Of a stretch of 64,000 nucleotides of DNA, positions 33,928 through 44,978 are shown piece after piece. A model generated the notes under the pieces. That model did no database searches and had not been told where the DNA came from. It saw only the letters and a program-made list of their open reading frames with translations. The first letter of the stretch is position 1; each line of letters starts with the position of its first letter. Source of the stretch: Rhizomucor pusillus (lineage: Eukaryota > Mucoromycota > Mucoromycetes > Mucorales > Lichtheimiaceae); assembly GCA_900175165.2 (NCBI GenBank), contig FWWN02000674.1, positions 119,404 to 183,403 of the forward strand, read 5' to 3'. A program made the translations under genes and the position numbers.

Positions 33928-35932
33928 ATGTCAAAAAACATCCTCACTACCTCCAACGGCAACCCTGTTGAAAACAACCAGACCTCCCAGACTGCTGGTT
34001 TCTGGGGCCCAGTGTAAGATTCACACAGGCCTGCAGTACGCTCGTGCAAAGGGAAAACGCTTACATGTATTTTACTCCTTTACAGCCTTATCCAGGATTT
34101 CCATCTCATTGACAAGCTCGGTAAGTCAGTCAGTTTGATCCTCTCCCTTTGCGAAAATTTAAATCCATGCACTTAACTAACGTGGATCAATATATATATA
34201 CAGCTCACTTTGACAGAGAGCGAATTCCCGAGCGTGTTGTCCACGCAAAGGGTGCTGGTGCCCACGGTGTATTTGGTAAGGAAGAAAGGATAGTTTGAAA
34301 CGATATATAGATTAGGCCGAATTCATCAAACTGCACACAGAGGTCACGCACGACATTTCACACCTCACTAAGGCCAAGTTCTTGAGCCACATTGGCAAGA
34401 AGACTCCTGTTTTCATCCGTTTCTCCACCGTCGGTGGTGAGAAAGGCAGTGCTGACACTGCTCGCGATCCGCGCGGTTTTGCCGTAAAATTCTACACTGA
34501 GGAGGGCAACTGGGACATGGTTGGCAACAATACTCCCGTCTTCTTTATCCGCGATCCTAGCAAATTCCCTGGTACGATACGTCGTGTGCGTCTTTCACAT
34601 ACTTACGAGACATACTGATGGGAAAAAAATTGTGTAGATTTCATTCACACTCAAAAGCGTAACCCACAAACCAACTGCCCCGACCCAGGTGAGACAAAAG
34701 CGGTGAAGCCTAATAAAAATTTATGCGCGTATGATTAACAGAGTTTATCTCCTGCTAAATAGATGCATTCTGGGATTTTTTGTCGCTTGTCCCCGAATCT
34801 ATCCACCAAGTCACCATCCTCTTCTCCAACCGTGGTACCCCCGATGGCTATCGTTTCATGAACGGTTACTCTTCTCACACTCTCAAGCTCGTTGACGACA
34901 AGGGCAACTTCAAGTACGTCAAGTGGCACTTCAAGAGTGACCAAGGTATCAAGAACCTCAAGGCCGATGAGGCTCAGAGGCTCGCCGGCTCTGATCCCGA
35001 CTATGCCACCCGCGATCTCTTCAATGCCATCGAGAGAGGCGACTATCCATCCTGGACCGTCTATGTCCAAATCATGGAACCCGAGGATGCCAAGAAGTAC
35101 CGCTTCAACCCATTCGATGTCACAAAGATCTGGTCTCATAAGGTATGTATCCTGTGCGTGGTGTATACGCGTGTGTGTGTGTGTGCACATGTGTGTGGGA
35201 ACCACCACCCCAAATTCCTAGACGTACATGTGGATGCCTGACTTTTCGAATATCACATGTATAGGACTATCCTCTTCACCCAGTTGGCAAGATGACTCTC
35301 AACCGCAACCCTGAAAACTACTTTGCCGAAACTGAGCAGGCCGCCTTCTCTCCATCTCACATTGTCCCTGGTATTGACATTTCTCCTGACCGTATGCTTC
35401 AGGGCCGTCTCTTCTCTTACCCTGACACCCACCGCCACCGTCTTGGTCCCAACTACACTCAAATTCCCATCAACCAACCCAAGTCGCGCGTTGCTAACCA
35501 CCAGCGCGATGGTTTCATGGCTGGTATGTGTGTGACACGCTCGAAAAAGAAAAAATCATGCAGTATTAAGTTTAATTCCTTTTTTGAATAGTCAACGGTA
35601 ACGGTGGTTCCGCACCCAATTATGAACCCAACTCGTTCGGTGGACCTTACCAGAACAACTTGGCTGCCACTACTTTCACCGCCGAGGAAATCTCTGGCTT
35701 GACTGGTCGCTTCACCTACGAATTGACCGACGACGACTTTGTGCAAGCCGGCGATTTGTACCGCTTGTTAAGTCCTGAAGAGAAGACTGACTTGGTCAAC
35801 AACATTGCCGGTCACTTGAAGAACGCAAAGAGGCACATTCGCGAGCGACAAATTGCACACTTCAAGCGTGCCGATCCCGAATACGGCCAGCGTATCGAAG
35901 AAAGTATCCTTGCTTTGCTGTCCAAAGCTTAA
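33928..35932 (+). CDS. Catalase, clade 3 small-subunit haem catalase
   Basis: Eight exons (33928-34013, 34086-34120, 34204-34275, 34341-34571, 34638-34688, 34763-35142, 35265-35523, 35592-35932) sum to 484 residues. The catalytic His lies in [19 protein letters not shown], the Asn in [16 protein letters not shown], and the haem-ligand Tyr in [14 protein letters not shown]. The [20 protein letters not shown] block is invariant in the family. It breaks down hydrogen peroxide. The C-terminus ends SKA, a weak candidate for a type 1 peroxisomal signal; there is no N-terminal signal peptide. Strong codon bias and a TATA box suggest high, regulated expression. Intron 6 holds a GT repeat. Confidence 0.96.
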
Positions 35933-36485
35933 AAAATCCTCAACATGTTTCTTTCTCATTATTTCTTGTATATGAGTAATAAAATTAGCACAATCCACAT
36001 CCAGCTTTGCATTGATGCTTGACTTTGCTACTGCTCGCCACAACCTCCGCGCTCAAATTGAGGAAATTGGGCAAATGCTCTTGTGAGAAAACAGAAAAAT
36101 AAAGCGGGAGGTATTCCCAAAGTCATGGAGCGCTATCGGAATACCAATGTCTGCATTATCAAAATGGTTTTTGTACTTCATATGTTGCGTGAACGACTGC
36201 TCCATAATATCGTCTACTGGTGGATTTTGATCATTACTAGTAGATGTGATGTCACTGTCTGGCACTTGCGGCGAATATGAAATTTCCTGTAGACTGAGTT
36301 GCAGTTGAACAAAGAAAGAGTGGGATATAAAGAAGCTAATTACTTGAGATAGTCACGTCATTGTTGTATCCGCAAGCACCCACTTCGATTGGAGACCAAA
36401 GCGACCACATTTTGTCCAAAACTTTAAACACTAGTTCCCTATTTATTTCTTTTGTAGATTCCAAAAAGATGAGGATAAAGCTAGT
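35933..36485. other. Convergent intergenic region with unresolved minus-strand exons
   Basis: Between the convergent catalase and alcohol dehydrogenase genes. A minus-strand frame 36265-36053, extendable upstream to an acceptor near 36288, reads DITSTSNDQNPPVDDIMEQ and looks protein-like. A further minus-strand ATG at 36410 starts MWSLWSPIEVGACGYNNDV before a donor at 36340. The two do not join in phase with the splice sites I can see. This could be a small gene or a relic. Confidence 0.3.
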
Positions 36486-37939
36486 TTATGACGAATTTAT
36501 ACTAGGAGCCTGGTTAATACGTAGCCCTTCCACATTGCTGGTCAATGTAGCTTCCTCCTGGTCTTCCGGTGCAACAAGAACAGCTCTATATCTAGCTTTT
36601 CCGTGATGAACGCGTTCCATAGCTTCGGAAATACCTTCCGCAGTCTAAAAGGATTGTAACGTGAGCAATACACGTATTTTTCTCACAGGTTCAGAACAAG
36701 CATTAACATGCCAGTGGATATTCTTCAATTTGAGCGCGGATGTTGTGACGAGCCGCAAAGTCCAGCATGAGCTGGTTCACCTTGCGGCCTCCAAGGATAG
36801 CACCGGTAAAGTTCTTCTGGTCTAATAAGAAGGGAAGCACATTCTTGAACTTGATCTCTCCAGGAGGGATACCAACAAGTCGGAAATTACCGTTGCTGTG
36901 TGCGCACGCGCGCAAAAAGCGAGAGTTATTAGCAACGTCGTGGCCCAAATAATCGCATAGACTTACGGGTTGAGTAAATTGAGGTAGACATCATAGTCGA
37001 TATCGTCGCTGATAGTGCTCAAGATCAGATCGAACTTTTCAGCGTTTTCGACAAACTCGGGTGTGAAATCCTTGGAGCACCAATACTCGTGAGCACCAAA
37101 CTTGAGTGCTTCCTCCTTCTTGGAAGGATTGCTTGAAATGGCGACGACGTAGCAGCCCCAGGCACGAGCGAATTGGAGTCCCAGGTGGCCCAGACCGCCG
37201 ATACCGGCAATAGCAATGCGCGCGGTGGGAGAGACATTGGCTCCATAAATAGCAGAGAACACGGTCGAACCAGCGCACATCAGCGGACCGGCGTGTTTGG
37301 CTTCAATACTCTTTGGAATCTTGTACACAAATCTGGTACAAACGCATAAATGTGAATTATTATCATGATGCTATGAGCATTGCTCTGTTTTACTAATTTT
37401 ACCTGGCGTCACACACAGCAGCGTAGGCAAAACCATTGTTCTTGCCGTCAGGGAACATGTGTCGCTTTCGGCACATGATATCGTTACCCGAATGGCATTG
37501 GAAGCAGTTGAGACACGACGATTTCATGTACGCATAACTAGAAGATGGATAACAAGAAGCAACTTAGCATTAAGCATGTACTACATTCAATTTTACATAC
37601 CCGACAAGTTCGCCTCTCTTGAGATGTTCGACCTTGGGTCCAAACTCGACAACTTCACCGACAGCTTCGTGGCCAAGCACAGCTCCGGGAGGCAGCAAGT
37701 CAGCAAACATGACATCGGTGTGGCAAACACCGCATGCCTTGACCTTGATGAGAACTTGGTATTCGTCCAATGCAGGAGCTTCGTGTGTGATCTTTTCAAC
37801 CTCGTAGTGGGGTTTACTGCAAACATATGTACACGATTCAGTGTACGCGTTCAATGCATCATCATCAAAGCAAGCTCGCTTACCCAGTGGTGGCGAAAGC
37901 TTCGAGAGTGTAGCCCTTGTGAGTGTATCCTTTGCTCAT
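36486..37939 (-). CDS. Zinc-dependent alcohol dehydrogenase (Adh/cinnamyl-ADH type, MDR family)
   Basis: Six exons (37939-37884, 37816-37601, 37537-37403, 37332-36967, 36895-36712, 36644-36486) sum to 371 residues. Catalytic zinc ligands are in KACGVCHTDVMF (Cys) and AVLGHEAVGEV (His-Glu). The structural zinc loop SSCLNCFQCHSGNDIMC has all four Cys. The cofactor site reads IAGIGGLGHLGLQFARAWG. A tail beyond the usual end is rich in T/S/N. NAD or NADP preference is not settled. The last intron uses a GC donor (see findings). A TATAAATA box at 38015-38022 lies about 76 bases upstream of the start, in keeping with an inducible gene. Confidence 0.92.
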
Positions 37940-38014
37940 GTTTTTGAAAGATAGAGAAAGATAAGTATGTAGACGAGAATGTAAGAAGAAAAGGGAAAAA
38001 GCCAAAACTCGTGG

Positions 38015-38022
38015 TATTTATA
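38015..38022 (-). promoter_or_regulatory. TATA box of the alcohol dehydrogenase gene
   Basis: On the minus strand the sequence reads TATAAATA, about 76 bases before the start codon at 37939. Confidence 0.5.
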
Positions 38023-38219
38023 TTAGAAAGTTATCGAGATCCGTTGCTTTGGTGTCAATGATCTGCAACGGCACAGCCAACCTTGTGGTGTCACAGAAAC
38101 TGGCTGCAAGGTCTGACGATAGTTTTCCATATCTCCAGATCTGCAAACGTTTTATCCCATTTGGAGTTACAGTCCACATTAGTCTAGCTTTATTTTTATT
38201 TTTTCTGCTGTTACCATCA

Positions 38220-38492
38220 CTACTGGCCCTTGAGTATATCCAACAAGGAATTGCTCTTCGCTGGCTGCTGTGGTTCCTCAGCCTTCCTCAACAATTGGAT
38301 TAAGGGATGAACGCTCTCGGTCGCGTTAGAGAGTCCATCCGGAGCACCAGTTTTAGCTTCTTTTGGCTCTTCAGCACCGTTGCTGCTGCTGTCAGGCTTC
38401 TGCGCACTCTTTAGAAGGTGCAGTAAGGGATGTTGCTGCTGCTCAGGCACAGGCACAGGCTTTTGGTGATTCTCAATTGATGGTGCCCCTGG

Positions 38493-38524
<32 letters not shown>

Positions 38525-40204
38525 GCTTGTTGTAAGAAGCTTGCTGCAACGTGCTCATCAGATCGGATGGGGAGTTGTTCTTGTTATTACTATCATTATT
38601 GGTGCTGCTAATGCTTCCTTTAGTGAGGGTATTGAGCAGAGAGTTCTTGCGTTTGGCTTCACTTTCAGAGTCGGGGCCCGATGGTTCATTGACACCCCTG
38701 TCTGTGCTTCCCTAATATCAAAAGCATGTACGTTATTACCTTGGCATTTTCTATGTTACACACCCAACGTGGTTTGTCGCTCGCGGACTTACACCACGAC
38801 TTTTCAGCATTTCTTCAACAAGGGATGCACGATGCGCAGTTTTCGGCGTTGCTGCTGCAAAGGTTGAGGATTTGACTCCTGATGTTGCAAACAGCTGTGC
38901 CAAAGCGTCGGGTTGCTTGGAAGGTTCTACTGCCTTGTGTAACTTCTCCGCTCCACTGCTTTTGCTCGACACGCTCGAGCTTGTTGGCGATTGATCAGTT
39001 ACTCCAAGCAATGATTTCAACGTCATGGTTGACTCCTTGGGTGGAGAGGACGCCGTCGCCGCCTGAGCCTCAGCCACGTTCTGCTTTGATGATGATGACG
39101 ACGATGCTTTCTTCTTTTCCTGACGCGAGGTTGTTTTCTCCTTTGAGGGTACCTTACTATTTCGCTTTGGTTGCTGCTGATTATAGTCACCACCTCCTTT
39201 CCTTCGCTGCAGCTCCTTGCGTAGGGTTGGTATAGTTTGTTTAAGTTTGCTGTTGAAGTTATGAACGATAAGCATTCAAAGTTTAACCTTATCAGTAATT
39301 AACATACTTCAAAAATGGCACAACCATGTAAAAGGGGCCAGGTTTAACATTTGGGTTCAATCCTGGTAACTCGTCCAACTTGAACCATCGTATGTCCTAT
39401 GCCGTCATTGTTATCCCCTTGTTCTCCTATTTCGGCAATTAACAGGCTGTTCTCTTTCTCACGTACACTGATCTCATTTCGTGTCATGGCTTGGAATTTG
39501 GTATCTTCTGGTACACCAGGCACCAGATACAAGCGGATCAATTTGTTGTTCATGGTTCGCTGGATATATGTCTTGCTCATCAACGTAGTGATATCATATC
39601 CTGTCTCTTCTTGCACCTGGACACGCGGGCATCAATGATACGATGTAGTATGCGCGGCTACAGTCCTCCATTTACCTCTCTAATTGCGCAGTGATCGTAT
39701 TCTTCGTTTTGGTTAATCTTTCCCCTGGGAAAGCTCCACGTATTTCCTTTCCATCCCTTGACGAGTATGCATTTGTCCAAATTCTCATTCATAATGATGG
39801 CGCCGCAAACGGGTATACGGAACTTGTATTCCATGAATTGCGCATACAGCCCATCGTGATCGGCTGCCCATTTTGCAAGCAGGTGGCAGTGCTTGAAAAG
39901 TGCTGTTGTCGTTAAGGATTGAATCACGTTATCTCTCCTTCTTTGCTCAATGTTTTAATCAATCTGATAAAGAAAAGAAAAAAAGGATATTTCTTGAAGA
40001 AAAAGTCTTGAGTTGGAACGACGGTAATCTCGGCTGGATCATGCGTACAAAGTCTTCATAGAACCAATGTGCCTGTTCCACTTGGAAACAGATGCGTTCG
40101 GCTGTCAATTCCACGTCAGGCACGTTCACGACGAATCGACTGCGAAGGCAAGAGTCGTTAGGTGTTAAGTTGATCGCGGCGCTGTTGCGACGGTTTCCCG
40201 CCAT
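38220..40204 (-). CDS. DCP2: Dcp2, mRNA decapping Nudix hydrolase
   Basis: Six exons (40204-39991, 39899-39676, 39616-39467, 39396-39308, 39249-38793, 38711-38220) sum to 541 residues. Box A at the N-terminus: ERICFQVEQAHWFYEDFVR. The Nudix motif GKINQNEEYDHCAIRE, continued as VQEETGY, matches GX5EX7REUXEEXGU exactly. Box B follows (DIRWFKLDELPG). The rest is disordered with Lys/Ser runs, a poly-Gln tract of about a dozen CAA codons (38490-38526), and several short leucine-rich helices such as LLHLLKSA, LIQLLRKA and a terminal LLDILKGQ. Dcp2 removes the 5' cap in P-bodies; the leucine-rich motifs recruit Edc3 and other partners in yeasts. Intron 1 (39990-39900) has U12-type ends, see findings. 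An ATG 9 nt upstream could also serve. Confidence 0.95.
38490..38526. repeat. TTG/CAA trinucleotide tract coding poly-Gln in Dcp2
   Basis: Uninterrupted TTG repeats on the plus strand (CAA on the coding strand). A single codon type throughout makes it slippage-prone and likely length-variable. Confidence 0.9.
39900..39990 (-). other. U12-type AT-AC intron in DCP2
   Basis: The 91-nt intron begins ATATCCTTTT, the canonical U12 5' splice site. It carries ATCCTTAAC (39919-39911), the U12 branch site, 12 nt before a terminal AC. No GT donor exists in the region, and splicing restores the conserved TFSSRIFKHCHLL of Dcp2 in frame. Confidence 0.85.
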
Positions 40205-40438
40205 GCTAACCATGCAAGATCATCGAGCACCTCCTCGAGGGTGCCTGTAGCTAAAATGTTAGGCTGTTGCATCAAAGCTTGAAAAGTCTATCGGTGAGAA
40301 CACTGCTGCATACAACGATGACCGCGGCTTTCATTGGCGCCGCCGCTGGCTGGCTGACTGGCGGCGCACAAGCTCAGATAATACCAATGAAACGATCTCA
40401 CGATGTTATTTTTTTTTTTACATGGAGAATACATTTAA

Positions 40439-43211
40439 TTACTGCGATGTGAACATCAATGTTACTAAGCTGTACATATAGAGGGGTATGACGATATTAT
40501 CATTTTGTAAAGAAAATGCTTCCAACAATGCTTAATGGATCGAATAGTGTGAGTTGAATGCAAACACTGCAGAGTATATGTATACATCACTCACCGGTCA
40601 AAGTCGTCGTGACAAAGAAGGAGAACCATTCCCTTTTACCGATGGATGCCAAGAATTGTTTTGAGCCGCTAACCCCAAAGAGAGCAGAGACATATATCGT
40701 AAACAACGAGCTGATGTAAACAGCCGCGATAAATGCCACTGTGCCCTCAACTGATTTTTTCGCACCTGGCCAACGATGCCGACCAAATCGCTTTCCGACC
40801 AGAGATGCCTATTTTTACAATACAATTAGTCCAACAAACTGCTTAGAATCTGGCACGGTAAATATCATACCGCAGCATCTCCAAATCCCAAAGAGATGAT
40901 TCCAGACATTGTAGCCAATAAATTTGAACTATTGATTAAATAGATCAATTTCTTCATCTGAAACAGATATCGGCTCTACTAGTTCGGTTACCCTTCCAGC
41001 CAGACGGGACCTGCGCAGCCCAGTAAAAGATAAATATGACTGAGAATGACGGGACCAAGGTCACGATTGTCAATGAACTCTGTCAAGAACATGTGGATGT
41101 TTTTGCCATATGGCCAGATGGCGAAGTATCTCAGATACTCCAGAAGCATAAATGCTGATAATGCCACCGCAAAAGCCAAGCGTATAAAAGAAACCTTCAA
41201 TTGAGAAGATTAATACAGGTGCCTTGCAAAGTAAGGATATATAAATACCTCAAATAAGACACCTGGAATAAACATGGCAACTGCGAGTCCATGAAACAGC
41301 TTTCGTTTCTTGTTGAGAGCACTTGTCAAAACTTTGTTTTCTACTTCGCTTGAAAACATGGACGATTGCTGTTGTGCGTTTGGGTTTACAAAATCAAGCA
41401 CAAGCACCCAAACGACGATTGTAACTGCAACTGCCAAGGCCCAATAGACACACAGCGACAACCGCGACGGGGACAAAAATACAAAGGAGAGAACCCTAGT
41501 CTTTGTCGGTTTACAAGACAGCCACATTGAACCGTATCTGACACTCACCAGAGAAAAGGATTCTCTCCCATGATACGTTGACACAACGGCCCGATAGCAA
41601 AAATGACGATTATTGCTACCAACGCATATACAGCGAGAGCAATCATCATTCTTTGCTTGTAAATATCGGTAGCAGTGTAGGTCGATGGCGACATGCGCCA
41701 GAAAGGCTTTTGGGCAAGTCGTCGCGACCTTCGCAACAGAGGATAGGCTGCAATGCCAATAAACGCCATTCCAAGTACAACAGCATGTGACAATACACTT
41801 TCATTCTTGATTTCCTGCGCCAGCAGAAAATCCGGGAGATCGTTCGGAAATGTCTAAACTTGATTAAATCGATTGCCCAAACTCATAGCCGCTGTTGACC
41901 ACACTTACTACTATCGCAATATATTCCAAAGAGCCGTAAAACACTATCGCAGCTGCTTGCGAAAGTATGCACATCTCGCCCAACGTAAAGCATTTTTTCA
42001 ATGCAACGGCGCATATGTAAAGAGCCCATTGAAACGATGCAATTGTCAGGATAGTCATGATTGCTGGTATACTGGACAGCGCCGGTGTAACTGCGAGCAG
42101 GCGTGTCGTGAGATACGTAAAGAAAGTCGATACAGCGATGCTAATTAAAAGTAATCCGCGTTTGCGCAAAGTGCGTTTGAACGGTTGTATGTAGCAGTTG
42201 ATGAGGAGTAAAATCATAAATATCGTGCCTGTCAGTACAATTAACTCTAACTTGGCTTGTACACGCACTAAAAGCCTATCATTAGCAAATCATGGCCAGA
42301 TTCAGCACAAAGCCGCATTTACATACAAAGGTGGAAATCGTCGTTTCCCTGCAGAGCTACATCCTGAAGTTTGGCAAACGCCACCATTGGCAGTAGCAGC
42401 AATCCACACAGGATGCCATCGTCTGCGCTAGGTCTAATCAATGCACATCAGATATATCATCGCGGATAAACGGCGTATATAAAATAGATACCTCACTGAG
42501 CTCTTGCCAGATCCATACAATCCCATCTTGCCAAAAGCAACTGCTGCGGTTTCAGTCACGCTGCTCGGTTTGAGCTTTCGCGTTGTAGGCGAAGACAAGG
42601 TTTCAGAATCGAACGGATCTGCTGACGACGAGTGTGCTGGAGAAGACATCTTGCCGGTGTGGTTGTCAGCATTACTCGAACGACGCACCAGCAAGGCCCA
42701 TCCACCGAGAATAAAGAGTGTCCATGCTACAGCACCACGCATCGTCAAAACAACGTAACAAACGGGGGCAAGCAAGTAGAAATCAAATTATTACCGATCA
42801 AAACTGGTCCACTGAAACGCAGCGTCTTCTCTCCTCCCTGCAGCGTTTTCCACAGCACCCAGAAATACGTGCCCACCCAGAGCCTCTGTTCCCACCGTAA
42901 ACTGGTCGTAGCGGACGGTGGGTGCTCTGCAAAAAATGTCATGACAGACAGTGTCCCCGTTGGTTGTTGAGCATTAGCGTCGGCAGAAGAGGGTTGTTGG
43001 CTTTTTAACTGCTTTTGAGCTCGCTTCCTCCGAATTATATCAGCAGTGCGATTCTCTTCAACAGACGATGAAGACGCGAAGCCCTCGTCCTCTACTACAC
43101 CGTGTTGATTGTTGTTATGTTCCGTCGTGTTGGTAATGGTGTAAATCAGGTAATGACTCCAGCGAAGAAACCGGCAGGAATAATGGAACAATTGCGGCGA
43201 ATCATTTGCAT
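40439..43211 (-). CDS. SEC59: Dolichol kinase (Sec59/DOLK), ER membrane
   Basis: Many-exon gene for a polytopic membrane protein. Diagnostic blocks near the C-terminus are KRKLFHGLAVAMFIPGVLFE, LLEYLRYFAIWPYGKNIH, then FIDNRDLGPVILSHIYLLLG, then GDAAASLVGKRFGRHRWPGA followed by KKSVEGTVAF, and the last exon LLEAFSLQNDNIVIPLYMYS. These are the CTP-binding and catalytic parts of dolichol kinase, which makes dolichyl phosphate for N-glycosylation, O-mannosylation and GPI anchors. Numerous hydrophobic segments precede them. The last intron is 40594-40531 and the stop is at 40439. The N-terminal exons (43211 to about 42795) are hydrophilic; the start at 43211 and the first splice are uncertain, and the protein is longer than usual. 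Confidence 0.87.
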
Positions 43212-43318
43212 GTGAAATTTGGAAGAATTGATGCTGCCCTGGTGGGCTCGTGCCACTGTTGAGTTTTTTTAAGTTGAATCTTTCTGGTCTATGAAGTTAC
43301 TGTTGTCTATCTTGTTTT

Positions 43319-44860
43319 CTATTCTTCATCTTCTAACAGTGATTGTAATACATAATGTTCTTGCAATGGCTTAATGACCCGCATCAAGTCCTCGCCAGAA
43401 AGTATAGGTTCCAATTCATGCAGTGTCAAATTGATACGGTGATCTGTTACGCGATTCTATGAGGGAGAGTGTGTGTGTCAGTTCCTCGTCCTTGCATCTG
43501 CAGATGATTTATTTACCTGTGGAAAGTTGTACGTTCGAATCTTTTCAGAGCGAGTAGCTGTTCCAATCTGTTTCTTTCGCGCATCTCGTCGTGCACTCTC
43601 CTTCTTCTCACGCTCCATTTCAAAGAGTTTGGCACGGAGCACTTTGAGCGCTTTCGCCTTGTTCTATACCAATAGATGTTTGTTATCGTCGCTGTGTTCG
43701 CATACTGCCTCTTCTTGTAAATTGTCAATTTACCTTGTGCTGTGATCGTTCGTCTTGCATCGCCACAGTCAGGCCGGTGGGTATATGGTGAATTCGGACT
43801 GCACTGTCTGTAGTATTTACATGCTGGCCACCTGCACCGGACGATCTATATACATCTATCCGGAGGTCAGAATCTCGGATTTGCACTTCAACCTGTGGGG
43901 ATGAAAATCAATTACATTTAATCTTACTATGCACTAACGAGTTCCTTTTGTTTTACCTCGGTCGGTTGTGGCATGATCGCGACGGTGATTGTTGATGTAT
44001 GTATCCGACCCTGAGTTTCAGTAGCAGGGACTCGCTGTACTCTGTAAATCCTGACTGTAAGCAACAACTAATTAATCTATCGAAACTTGGGAAATACGCA
44101 CCGATGTACTCCAGATTCAAATTTTAATAATCCAAAGACGTTCTTGCCAGCTACGTTCACCGTAATATCCTAATTATTTTGTTTTTCGATATTAATCCAC
44201 ATCCATCCGGACAAGAACTATGCGTGTTGACATACTTTGAGACCTTTGAAACCAACGCCTTCCGATTTCGACAACGGTTCCCATTTCCATCTTTGCAACT
44301 GTGCGAATCGTTCATACATGTTTGCCATTTCGGCCGTAAACAGTGCTGCTTCGTCGCCTCCTACACCTGCTCGGATTTCTAGGATCGCACTCGCCTCGTC
44401 TGCGGTGTCTTTGGGCGCCAGCTCGGTGATAAGATCTCGTTCTATCTCTCCAATGCGGGATGTTACTTCTTGGAGTTCCTCCCGCGCCATTTCAGCCATT
44501 TCCTTGTCTTCTTGACTCGACAGCATGGTCTCCAGCTGCTGCAACTCGCTCGTGCTTTTTTTCCACTCTTCATACAACGACTTTGTACCGGCTATATTGG
44601 CAAGTTCTATGGAGGCTTTTGACATGTTTTTTGGATCCAGCGTATTGTCATTAAGCTGTGCTAATATTTCGTCGTGCCGTTTCGCGAGTGCAGATAGTCG
44701 CTGCTGCAAAGGTGGAGTGATTCTTGACGATGCAAGCGGCGACGATGCTAACGATCCGTTCAATATGAGTCTCAGCGTACAATGTATTCCTGTCTGCACC
44801 GGCACCTTTGGTCGAGTACAGGCGTGCTACGCCTGCGATCCGTCTCAAGGACCAAGTCAT
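43319..44860 (-). CDS. MRF1: Mitochondrial peptide chain release factor 1
   Basis: Multi-exon gene starting [18 protein letters not shown], a mitochondrial presequence. A first intron of 58 nt (donor after 44807) joins the RF1 body: helical domain ([19 protein letters not shown]), [18 protein letters not shown], and the catalytic GGQ in [38 protein letters not shown] and [14 protein letters not shown] are also typical. The GGQ motif triggers peptidyl-tRNA hydrolysis at UAA/UAG codons on mitoribosomes. The C-terminus ([15 protein letters not shown]) is complete. It faces the EngB gene head-to-head with about 120 bases between the two starts. Confidence 0.93.
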
Positions 44861-44978
44861 GAAGGAACGTTGCAAAGAAAGAGAGAAAAAGGACAAGCCC
44901 GAAAAATTGGCTGCTAAACAAGCAGTATCTCGGTCCCGCCGACAACCGTTTTTCTCTCTCTTTGCTGCTTTCCAAACA

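Noticed and set aside
35165..35197. GT-rich run in catalase intron 6 as a possible regulatory repeat
   Set aside because: Short, imperfect, intronic; an ordinary simple repeat.
41222..41236. ATATATCCTTAC on the minus strand in the dolichol kinase gene, another U12 donor look-alike
   Set aside because: It codes EVFIYPYFARHLY in frame, and no U12 branch site follows.
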